From the NCBI GenBank assembly GCA_963989385.1, contig OZ022502.1, positions 55,111,454-55,175,453 of the forward strand: 64,000 nt of DNA. The letters are read 5' to 3'. Source of the DNA: Ctena decussata (taxonomy: Eukaryota; Mollusca; Bivalvia; Lucinida; Lucinidae). Positions 15,001-27,000 of this stretch are shown here, piece by piece. The position numbers were made by a program, and so were the translations under genes. The first letter of the stretch is position 1; every line of letters starts with the position of its first letter. Under the pieces are notes generated by a model. It saw nothing but the letters and a program-made list of their open reading frames with translations. It had not been told where the DNA came from and made no database searches.

Positions 15001-18000
15001 CTACATAGAATGATAAACAACGAAATTCAAATAAGATCATATTAGGTCAATTATTACCCTTTCGAAGGCCGAGCGTTTCAAGAAAAGTGCTGGAAAGGGG
15101 GTGGGGTGATTTTTGGAACCTAAATTTAAGGTGAGGTGGGAGTAATTCAGCGCCGCCGTGCGGCAGTTCCTGTCGCTACGTTATGTAATGACGTCAAACG
15201 TGCCGTTTGATAAAAACAAGATGGCGTCAACGTTAGCCGCTTCTGTGATCACAACAGGGTCTGCTCACAATATGCAAACAGGCTGAGTGCGGTGTGACAT
15301 TTAAAGGAAATAGAAAGTGCCTTAGAAAAGAAACTGAACAAAAGTATAGTTAGTTTTCCGTGCAGAAGTCTATTTGCGGAATAGCTGACAGTTTCCTATC
15401 AGTTTATTAGACGGAATTCGCAGCTGTTGAGTTGAAATAATTTTATTACAGATATCATACAAAAGAAAAGAAAAAAAAGAAAAAGAAATAGGAACTGCCG
15501 TAGAGAAGAAACTGAAAAAAGTATAGCTAGTTTTCCGGGGGAAGAAAGCTGTTCTCTGACAATTTCTCATCAGTTTATTAGACGGAGTTCATAGCCGTTG
15601 AGTTTCAATAATTTATCATAAACTAGAAAAGAGCCCGCGCAAGCGCGGAAATATTTCATGATGGTCAAGTTTATATTAAAAAGCGAGTTTTAATTTTTCA
15701 GTGTAAATGGCCTTAGCCCAGGTGAAGATATGACCTTTACCATGAATACTCACTAAAGCTTCATTTACCTAATTAGTTGTCTGCATCTACAAACTTTCAG
15801 GTAGCAGACTGCATTGTTTCTTAAAAAAATCAACTTTTTTCACTTTTTCCTATAGAAAAACCTTAGTGACTCAAAAGTTGACCTTGCCGTAAAACAGATC
15901 AAGGTCATCCCAGGGTCATCATTTATATAAAATTTGTTGAGCTTTTGAGTCCTTGATGCGACATGCTAAGTTTCAAGATCATAGGATTTGTGGTTCTGGG
16001 GAAAATTGGTTGATTTGATGCTTAACGTCCACGGTAAACAGCTAAGGTCATGTCGGGACGGTCAGTTAACCTAACCACACTATTCCTGGGCAGGCTTAGA
16101 CCTCCTAAGCGGTTAACCAGTACTAAGTGCACATACTTTCGTCATAATTTATCATCAACACTGATAAGATAATTCAAACGATCTGGTAAGTCAATAAGCT
16201 AAAAACAACATGACGTTTCTTTTTCTTTGCCTTTTTAACTTTTCTGTCTTTCGTTTCTTCTTTCTGTTTCCAGTGTATATCAAAAAGTCGTTTTATTGTA
16301 TCTCCTAGACACTAAAGTGAATCCAATCTGCCTATCGTTTTTACAGAGAGAGAGAAAGAGAGCGAGAGAGTGAGTCGCCGAAGTCCAGTCGTTGGAACGC
16401 TAGATTATAGTGCAGAATATAGGTTCTTTCTTGGGTCGGGTCAGGAACTGGAAAACATGACTCGCTTACACTGTACAAAGGACAAGTTGACAAAGAAATT
16501 GTTCAAATGTCATAGCACTTTTCGACTTTTCTTTTTAATTATAAAATAATTAGTTAAGGCGGCTTATGCAGAGATTGAGAGAAAATAATTACATCTGCCT
16601 TCATCCTGCACTTTCCCGACGATGAAAATCATGAGTGATGGAAGTCCCAGACAAATTTTGCCGGTAGCCTACAAAACGCGATAGCTGATATGTGGCGCGA
16701 AAAGTTAAGTATCGTTAACGTCACCATGCACAACGTTGACGTTTCAGTCTAAAGAGACGGTAAGCCTGGCATTCTATGCACATTAGCTCGAAAGTTAAGT
16801 CGGCGACCTACTATTTTTATTGCTTTAATGTAAACTTCCATCATTGGGCCAAACTGTGTTAGTTTTTGAAGAAAAAAAATGTGTTTTGTTTTCTCAGAAT
16901 GATGGTTTTTATCCAAGAGTGTCGAGCAAAAAAGTGCGTTTTCCATAGAACGCCATTATAACGTCGGGTCGAAAAGGTGGAAAAATTGACGTTTTCGAGG
17001 TCAGATATCTTGAAAACGACATCGGCGACCCCCCTTTTTTATTACATTTTCTGAAAGAGGGACTGAAAATGTACAGTATAAGCAAGTATGAATAAAATCA
17101 TGTGTTTTGTCAATTACTCCCACCTCACCTTAAACGAAAGATTATACCATGACTCATCACTTATAGTCCCCTAGAGCACAGGGCACAGTTTCGGCATAGA
17201 TGACGAAGGGCCCAGAGCAATATAAGATTACGTTTTCGAATATTATGGACCTTGCAAAAAAGACGGGTTCCCAAGTGCGATTTTGTCCAAAGAATTTATA
17301 AAATTGTAAAACAAATATTCTAATCACCAAGTGCCGAACTAATACAGTGTATTAGTCCATTAGGATTAGAATACAGTGCATTAGTCTATTAGTCTAGTAG
17401 GCCGGATGTTTGTCTGTTTCTTGGCCCACCGGGGCTCAACTGGTGGTCTTCTTTTGCTCCAGTGTTCCAGTGGTGTTGCTAACGCCCCAGGATCTCCAAG
17501 TGTCCCAACACGTTTTGGCTGTCGAGTCATCATCACTGCTTCATCACAGTCTTTTTTTGATTTTAATTGTTGGCCGTGATGACTCTCTGATGAGGTACCT
17601 CCATACGAACCGAACTACCAATTAATTGTGTGCACCGCGGCGGAGGGTGAGGGTGAAGGTTGGGCCCAGTAAAACCGGTTTAAACCCCACAGTAGTTATT
17701 ACTGACCGTCCCAAGGCGGTACTTTCGTTGCAGTTGCATTTGTTTTTATGTTCGGTGCTGTTTAATTAATTGTGTTCTCGTTTTAACCCTTCTATAATAA
17801 AGATAGAAAATAGGTAAAAAAAGTTGTTAAATGTTTTTCGTATAATTTGCTTAGTCTGTTGTAACCCTTCTGTTGGTCTAAATGATTTAGTTCAGTAAAG
17901 ATAGCTGAGTTGCCACTTATTTGGCTTATCACTTGTAATTTATTGTTTGTTGGGATGTCTTTGTCAATCTTTCCGTTTGATGTTGGTGATAGGGTTTGGG

Positions 18001-21000
18001 ATCTGATTCAGTCAGTTCCTGAAGTGTAGTTACTCTTTAAATTCGTATAGTACATTATACAAACGCCAGTAGTAGGTACGTAACGCCATAATGATTCTTA
18101 ACGCATCTTTGGAGGTTCCTTAACCGTGAGGGTTCTAATAACCTGAGAGCCATTGATCTTGTTAACTATAGCACGCGGATAAACGGTCGCGCGCGCCATT
18201 ACGTCAAACCGTGATAGCGGTTTGTTTACATTGTTGACAGAAGTTTTTCAAAAATGCGCTTCAAACTGGTAAGAAATTCTAAAAAAGTCATACAAACCCT
18301 CAAAACATCCACTTTCATTAATCCCTTTTGAATGCAAGATAAAAAATTCCCGCAAAATTTTACACACCAGTCAATTTTCTTGTGTATAGAAAGCAGACCA
18401 AACTACCTTTCTAGGGTCACCAATATCTGACCAGTCAAAGTTTTTAGGCCAAGTGTTTTTTCAATATTGGGTTGAAATGAAAAATTTTATTCACATTTTG
18501 AGAAAATTTAAACGATTTTGAATCCAAATGGGCAGTGTTTTTTGTATACTGTTACATGGCAGGACAGTATTCAAAATTTTTGTATAGACTCTTTTGCATG
18601 AGCTGTCTGATCCATTTATATTTCACAGAAACTTGCAAAATATTTTGTCTATAACTAATTTTCCTTTAGCTGATATGAAGAGAAAAAGGTTTTGCACATA
18701 TTCTTTCAATTGAACCCCCGACAGCTGTTGTCTAGAAGACAGTACTCCCCTTTATCACTCACCAATGCATTTTTGGCAATTTAGGAAAATGATATGAGTA
18801 TCTACAAAGCAGCCAAAGTTTATAAAGTACCACAGCAAACCCTCAAAGATCGTGTCATTGGGAAAGTTGACATTGACACTACTTCTTCAGGCCTTAATCC
18901 TTTTCTATCAATGCCTGAAGAAGAGATGTTAGTCTAACAATTGCAGGTTATGGCCAAATATGGATACGGGTATACAAGACAGGAAGTTTGTGATATAGCA
19001 ACTGATTATGCTGTTCAATTAGGGAAGTGGTCTTGTGATGATCCATTCACGTTGAACTGGTTTCGGAAGTTCGTAAAAAGTTGGCCACAGTTAAGAGGAC
19101 TAAAGCAAGTTCGTGCTAAGTCTGCATCATCATCGGTTGTTGCAAATTATTTCCAGGAACTTGAGCAGACCATTGACAAGTATGGACTTAGGTATAAACC
19201 ACACCAAGTATTCAATTTTGATGAGAATGGAGTAAAGCAAAATCAGACGCCTCCTGCTGTTGTAGCTGGGACTGACTTCCACCCGCCAGCAGTTGTCTCT
19301 CAAAAAGACCAGACTATTACAATAATGGGATGTGGAAGCGCAAGTGGCGTTACAGTCCTTCCATTCTTTGTTGTTTTTTGCGGGGGAAAGACTTTTTCCT
19401 GAACTTTTGAAGGGTACCTCGCCTGGTGCTAATGGAATGATGTCGGAGTCAGGGTAGGTGAATGCTGCTGTATTTAGACATAATATGAAGTTCGTGCTAA
19501 ATCTGCACCATCATCGGTTGTTGCAAATTATTTCCAGGAACTTGAGCAGACCATTGACAAGTATGGACTTAGGTATAAACCACACCAAGTATTCAATGTT
19601 GATGAGAATGGAGTAAAGCAAAATCAGACGCCTCCTTGTAGCTGGGACTGACTTCCACCCGCCAGCAGTTGTCTCTCAAAAAGGCCAGACTATTACAATA
19701 ATGGGATGTGGAAGCGCAAGTGGCGTTACAGTCCTTCCATTCTTTGTTGTTTTTTGCGGGGGAAAGACTTCTTCCTGAACTTTTGAAGGGTGCCTCGCCT
19801 CGCTAATGGAATGACGTCGGAGTCAAGGTAGGTGAATGCTGCTGTATTTAGACATAATATGAAGGACCATCTGACTAAATTTCTTCCAAACCGGGATGCA
19901 GATCAGCACATTTTGATAATCTTTGACGGTCATAAGTCCGACATTTCTCTTAATCTTATGGATTGGGCTAAACACCAAAACATCGTTGTCTTTATCTTAC
20001 CTGTCCACACATCGCATATACTTCAACCACTGAATATTGGATACTATGAACCTTTCAAAAGGATGTTTAACTCTACTTGTCACAAATTCAAAAGGGAGAC
20101 CGACCTCTGCAACAATTACTAGATATAACATATGTGAGTTGTCGTGTAAAGTCCATTCAAAGGCCCTTTCAGCAGAAAATCTACTTTCAGCTTTTAGGAG
20201 CAGTGGAATATAACCTCTTGACAGCACTGTCATTAATCCGGACAACTTAATACCTTCTGAAGTCTTTTTCAGTGATGACAGCTGTGACGTACTTGAACCT
20301 ATTGATATAATAGTGAATTGACACGTCAGACTACAGAGACTAGTAATATAACCAACGACGTGAACACAAACAAAAATGTCAGTGTGCAGCCGATGGAAGT
20401 TACGTGCGGTGAGGTGGACGGACATGATCAGATAGGTAGTCAGAAAGCAGCTAGTGATTTGCTTGATTCTAAGGTAAAGAAATTATTTGAACAGAAGCAT
20501 AAAGATAGTGTCAAAAAGAGAAGAAATATCATTAAAATAATAGCAGACAAAGTCATTACTGAAAGTGCTATTCAGTCTAAAATGATAAATTTTGCTATAG
20601 AATTTACATCTGTTAAGTCTGAGAATAAAAAAGTTCAGCACGAAAAAATCAGAAGTCATATTTGTTAAATGGGCTGAATGTACACTTTGTTCACATTGGG
20701 TACATCTGATCTTTTGTTCAGAGAAGAGGGTTGTTAGAACGGGGATGCCATTTTATATGCACTGCTCCCCAAACACAGAAGAATGGAATAGTTATCTGAA
20801 AAAATCCTTGTAAATAGTGTTTCAAGTTTCAGTTTAGTTCAGTGTTGTCAAAGATTTTAATTCAGAATATTTACTGCACACCATATTTTATTTTGGCAAG
20901 CCTATTATGAAGGGTGATTCCACCAAGGCTGGATTTAGAGACAATCATACAAACAAGACTGTCGGTAAACTGGTTCCGCTGTTGTCCACTACAGTGTGTG

Positions 21001-24000
21001 GCAACTGGTAAAGACTACTGTTACGACGGCTTTCATTGGATAATGCATTAGCCAATCAACTAGTCAGTAACAAAGGAAATTCGGCGATGGTTTCAAGATG
21101 GAACACAGAAAACTGAAAAAAAAAACATGCCATCACTCCAGACACATCAATATCTATGGGAATAAACTTAATTCCTGCATTCTCAGAGAAATAATTAAAA
21201 CTCGAAAACACGTCATCATAAAAACAACATCCGCTTTTTTTTAGTTTCTTTGAGTTACTTCCCCTGATCTCGTTAATTCTCCCTCAAGTCTCACGGGCAG
21301 AATTCTGTCCGTTTGGATTAGTCTTTACCGATCCCTTTATGCGGTAGCTATAAGGGGAGAGAACCAATCTAGACTGCCGGAAGTTGTTCTATTTTAACCT
21401 TGGTACGAAATTAAGACTAAAGTATCGTTGGCGGCTGGTGGATGGCAGTGGTCTTTGGGGTATGTTTATTAGCATGTACACATTTTATTTTATGCTTCAC
21501 TGAAACAGTTTCTTAAATGATATAATTATCTGATTGTATATGAAATGAGGAAGTCAGTGCTAGTGTGCGTTCGTTTCATTCGGCGATCATCGTTTTATGC
21601 CATGTTAATAGGACTCTCGGGGATAATTGTACTAAGGTTCGGAGCAGTGTCAGGGTAAAGTTCTTTGCGAAGCCCAAGATGTTGAGAGGTTTATTTCCTT
21701 TCGAAATCTAGTCTTATACGAGGGTTGATCCAGAAGTCATGCCACTGCAGCTATAAAATCGTGCAGAATAAAGATAAAGCAATAAAATTTTTTATCAAAG
21801 TACCTTAACCTATTTGCATTATGATCTGAAAGTATTATAAAAATATAGTACACAGGAATCGAGAAACCGAGATAGACAGAAGGCATGGTAATGACATGCG
21901 CCGCACGTCATTGATGTTGACGTTCCAGACGAAGTTTCGATACTGTGTCGTGTCCAAAGTAGCATATTCATTGATCCAGCATAACACTAATGTCTATCTC
22001 ATCTTTCAATATTATTTGGAGAGAACCGCAGCTCATCTTCAAGAATTTACACCATATTCGAATTTAGAAAATCGATCTTCATATATAGGGTCCAATCAAG
22101 AGTGAAGTTATTGTCAGAGATTGCACAGAAAGGTCTTTCGGTTGTCGGACGATTCTCGAGAGACTTAACTGCACCCTTACAGCACTGATTGCACCTTTAC
22201 ACAAGCCTCACAATCACTGTTATATCATCACATGTCTACATACGCAACTATTTTCATAATCGCTATCGAGTGAAAAATACAGGTATCGATAATACCAGCA
22301 GGTCTCTTGAGTTACCTAGCGTAGCGGTCTACTTGGCAACAGGTAATGATTAAAACAGGTACAATATCGATTATTTGACTGTGGGAAGTGTCATAAGAAT
22401 TAAACGCCCTTTTCTGGTTCTTTGCTTAGTTTGCGCATATGCGACTGATCAGGCTGCGCATCAGCACAGACTAATGAATGGTCACGGGTTCTGGCGATTG
22501 ATATACCTTTGGGGTATCACTCGTAAACAATTCTGATTCCAATGTAGTTACTTAAAATAAGACTGCGCATCTGCGCAAACTTACCAGAAACCCTGTTCCC
22601 GTCTTGATCAGTTTGCGCAGGCTAATCTGAATAGCTTATAAAAAGGTTGAACATTTAACTAAAGCTGATGCGCAGATGATGAGGTTTCAAATGTGCATAC
22701 TGATTGTTTTTATTTACTTTTTTCTGTTCCCATATTGCATATTCCAATATATAACCAAAATTATTTTCAAAAATTAAATAAATCGGAGTTTTAATGGCAA
22801 TATGGTAATTTCGTTTGCTGAAGTTGTCAGTGTTGAATCATCTGTTGATAGCGAAGGGTAAATGTCAAGCGTGTTTATTGCACATGAATATATCGATTAT
22901 CGATCGTAAAATCGGAGATTACCTGGACAAAGATATCCATCATTATTCGTGAAATAAACAAACGATAAATCGGGGGGGAAATAAATAAAATAGATAGATA
23001 ATTTTAAAATAAAGATAATTTATTTTGCAGAATAATTAAGTATGTGTGTGCTGCTTGCAAAAAATAAAACAAAAAATAAAACAGATTTTTTTTTCAAACC
23101 GTTTTAATGCGTGTGCCCAAATCAGCCTGTGCATGTGCGCACACTAATTTGGGAAATCTATTGTGTGTTTGCGGGCGATTCTTAGGGCAACTGTCGGGAG
23201 ACAAGCTGTAGAACTATTTGGACCGCGACATGAGAAAAACAACAAAGTGGTTGTGCGCCCGGTGCAGACTCAGTTCAGCCTGGAAACCCTTTGCTACCCT
23301 GTTAGCGCTTAGAGTAGACTCTGCTCAGACTGGGAGGAGGACTGGCTGATCTGAGTGTGCGCTGGAATCAGAACCACGTTGTTGGTTTTCTCGTGTCGCG
23401 GCTCATTTTTCCCTAAGATCACCAATAAATATCAATGAAAATAGTGCATCTCAGATCAGCCTGCAAATTTTTGCATTTTATTATTTATTATTATTATTTC
23501 TGCTTTTTCTGCAACACACTCTCTGAATACCCGATCAGACCGCGCAGTCTTTCACTTTCTAGTTTAGTCTAACAGATCATAAAAATAAATACCTCTCCAT
23601 CATTTAGCGCTTTGTAGTTAACATTGTGGTGAGATCTTAATCTATGCTTGCACACTTTTTGTGCACAATTAACTTACCTAGTTTGAGTTAAAGCTGAGTA
23701 AAGAGAACAATAATTGCCATTAATTGGCATTAACACCTTTACTATCAACATTAGTTCTCTACGTTTCAAACTGTCGTCTACAATACCAACTAAGTCTTTA
23801 CCGATGCAGCAAATATTGAAGCCATAATTAGCAAAAAGGATCAAATTCATAATTGGTAGTAAGTGTTACTAAGATTAAAGTACCGAAGATAATTGCAATC
23901 ACAATACTGTATTCTCATTTTAAGCAAATGATGATGATAATAATAATAATAATAATAATTATTATTATTATTATTATTAATAATGTGATGAAAAGAAAGA

Positions 24001-27000
24001 AAGAATAGGAATCAACTAATTTGTCTTACATTGCAGATTTGATAATTTGATGTGCAAAACGTATCGTCTGAATTGGATTTTACGGCAATATATAAATAAA
24101 TACAGTTAATATACGCCCCCATAGCATGCGATGATCCAATACTTCAGCTGTTCTTAAGTTTCTCAACCGTTCGTAAACCGTCGGCATTAACCGTACACCT
24201 CCGGAATGTGATTCTAACTAAATTTAAAATTATGGTTTCTAATTTAAATCGCAAAATAGACTAAAATGTCCAACGCTTAGTTAAATAAATTTTATATCAG
24301 TATAAAGGTCTAATATTAAAGGAACTGGAGCCGCCAGCACAGAGTCAATTAGATCTCAAATCGTGGACTTATCTTAATTTAAAATGTATCAATCTATCAA
24401 ATTTATGATTTTTTGCTATATATTTAATCATTTTACTGGTCATAACAAATAATCCGAAAATAGACGTAAATGTTCTTACTATAAAGTCATGAAAAACATA
24501 TCAGCGTAATCTGGAAATAATGTAGTTTTCTATGCCGCCAGCACAGAGTTTCTATCTTTTATAATTATTTCATAATTGGTTGTTAAAAAGTCATCTCCTA
24601 TCTAAATCAATTCATTTTTGTGTATCGTGTCGCCCAGGTATTGGCGAGACTCAGTTATTGGAAAGTTGGCCATGACTAAAGAGCTCTAGAGACTCTTATG
24701 GTGAGGCCAAACCGCATATATATCCGCTGACGCGTTTGTCAGAAATCAACATTATTTTACTCGACAGCAACAAGCATTAGCACTAGCTATTCAATTTCAA
24801 ACTGCAGTGACAATATCAAAGTTTCAACAGTGGGTGACAGAAATAAATTTCGTCATTGTATCAAAAATTCATCTGATTTGGCGCGTTAGTTTGATTTTGA
24901 TTTGTGATTGACCTTGAAAATTATGTTCATGTAATTAACGTTATTCTAACGTGCGGCGCGATAGCGTCGGTGGCATACTTTGAACGTCTATATAATTGGA
25001 ACGGAAAAAGATTCAAACTTTATATTCATTCTGTAAATTAGAGTTGTAGATTGATATATTTTTTATAAGAATGCTTCGATAAATAAGCGCACAATGATCA
25101 CAGTGACATTACTTCTGGATCAACCCTTGTACATCTCTTGAGACATACAGTATTATTTTAAGCAATTGTTTTCGAAACTTTGGTCGTGTGAACGAGGCTT
25201 AAAACGAACAAAAAGGATTGCTTTGTTCTGTCCAGTCGTGCCTGTTTAGCGAGACTAGTCCCTGAGTACGAAATCATAACAGGCACAATACCTCCGTATG
25301 CGTTGTGTTTTGCGTGCACAGGTACGGTACAGTTTTACAGGTTTGATAAAGTCGGACGCCACCGCCGATGTTCAGGGTCACTGCAATCACCCATCCCACT
25401 CAGATACCACTTAATACAGCTCAGGACACACTGGGTGAGGATATCCTGGTTGATTGGAATGAACCCAGCAGGCACGTGACGTCGAAGTGACGTCGTACTG
25501 ACGTCGATGCGACGTGGTGACGTCGCATCGACGTCAATGTGACGTCATTTTGACGTTATGTGCCTGCTGGGAAGGAATTAACCCATTTATACCAAATGGC
25601 ATATTCCATCCTTACAAAATGGATGGGTCCATTCATAATTTTAGTGGTGGCTGGTTTACTGATTTTCTTATCATTTTGTAGAAATTGTTAATTTTATGCA
25701 ACAGTGTAGACCCTGATCAGACGCCTTGTAATGCGGCGTCTGATCTGGTTCTGCGCCGCTTGCCTGTGTCCCATTTATGCATTTATGGGACACTAGGCAT
25801 TAATGGGTTAATCGGATAAGTGCCGCTGGTGGGAGTCGAACCTACCGTCAGGTGCGTGAAAGGCGAACGCTCAGTCCAACAGGTCAATTGCTTCGCTTAA
25901 ACAATAAAGATTAAGCTCTGTCACTTTTTATCTTCAATTTGCTCAGTGTAAAGCACTGATGTAATCCGAAAGGCAAATCCAAGATTATTTTGAGAAACGG
26001 AATAACAGACTCACGACCGATGAGATTACCAGGCCAGCGCACTGCTAGTAATACAGGCCGACTTGTAACGCGCTTGACAGTTTGGCTGAGAAAAGGTAAA
26101 CGTTAAACCTTAAAATGTTGATAATTTTTATTCCTTTTTAGCTCGCCTGAACAAAAGTTCAGGAAGAGCTATTGTTGTCACCACGGCGTCGGCGTCCGCG
26201 TCCGCGTCCGCGTCAGCGTCCGCGTCGGCGTTCGGATTGGATGTTTTGGTTAAAGTTTTTTAAAGACCTATATCTCCTTAACCCATGGATGGATTCTTTT
26301 GATACTTGCACTGTAGTTAGATAGTGGTCTAAGGTTTAACAGGGTACCACCCCCACCCCACTCAGTGACCTTGATGTCAAGGTCATGGACTTAGAAAATT
26401 CGGAGTTTTTTTGGACTGGATGTTTTGGTTAAAGTTTTATAAAGCCCAATATCTCCTTAACCCACGGATGGATTCCTTTGATACTTTCACTGAAGTTAGA
26501 TATTGGTCTAAAGTTTTTGAAGGTACTACCCACACACCCCTCAGTGACCTTGATGTCAAGGTCATGGACTTAGAAAATTGTCTTTTTATTGATTGGATGT
26601 TTTGGTTTAAGTTTTTTAAAGACACATATCTCCTGAACCCATAGATGAATTCTTTTTATCTTTGCACTGTAGTTAGATCTACTGAGTACTACCCCAACCC
26701 CACTCAATGACCTTGGTGTCAGGGAAATTTTGGTCTTTATTAAAGTTTTGTAATTGCATACTGATTCATAATTCTTTGCAGAGATTTAGTTTATACTTGA
26801 ACTGATGTTAGACACTTTTTTGAGTTTTTACAAAACACCTTATACATACCCCACTGGATGACCTTGAAGTCAAGGTCATCCACTCAGAATTTTGTCTTAA
26901 AGATTTTGGTTGAAGTTTTATATTTATGAAGACATAATTTCACAGTGCCACGATGATGGACTCAGTTGATACTAATACTTGGACTGATGTTAGATATTGG

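Larger units (their letters stand above)
1..15126 (-). repeat. Tandem array of ~1.64-kb units, each with two sushi exons
   Basis: Nine A-exon starts fall at 413, 2055, 3706, 5355, 7153, 8791, 10435, 12087 and 13690, giving spacings of 1642, 1651, 1649, 1798, 1638, 1644, 1652 and 1603. The 1798 spacing is explained by a SINE insertion (6394-6546). The 1603 spacing includes a deletion of about 35 bp near 13140. Introns are as conserved as exons. Each unit's A-B intron carries a variable poly-T tract followed by a pyrimidine-rich stretch (for example 860-930, 2503-2580, 4154-4230). Plus-strand open frames there are frame-variable and not credible genes. The array runs off the left edge and ends in a decayed unit at 14750-15126. 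Confidence 0.95.
21719..25129. mobile_element. Mariner-like TIR pair spanning 3.4 kb
   Basis: Left end CGAGGGTTGATCCAGAAGT and right end (reverse complement) CAAGGGTTGATCCAGAAGT match over about 29 bp with four mismatches, and both are flanked by TA (21717-21718, 25130-25131). TIRs of this look and a TA duplication are typical of Tc1/mariner. A second inverted match (GCGCCGCACGT) lies inside each end near 21898 and 24950. No D,D34D transposase can be read. At 3.4 kb it is far larger than a usual mariner, so it has probably received insertions, including the foldback MITE at 23221-23405. Confidence 0.65.
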
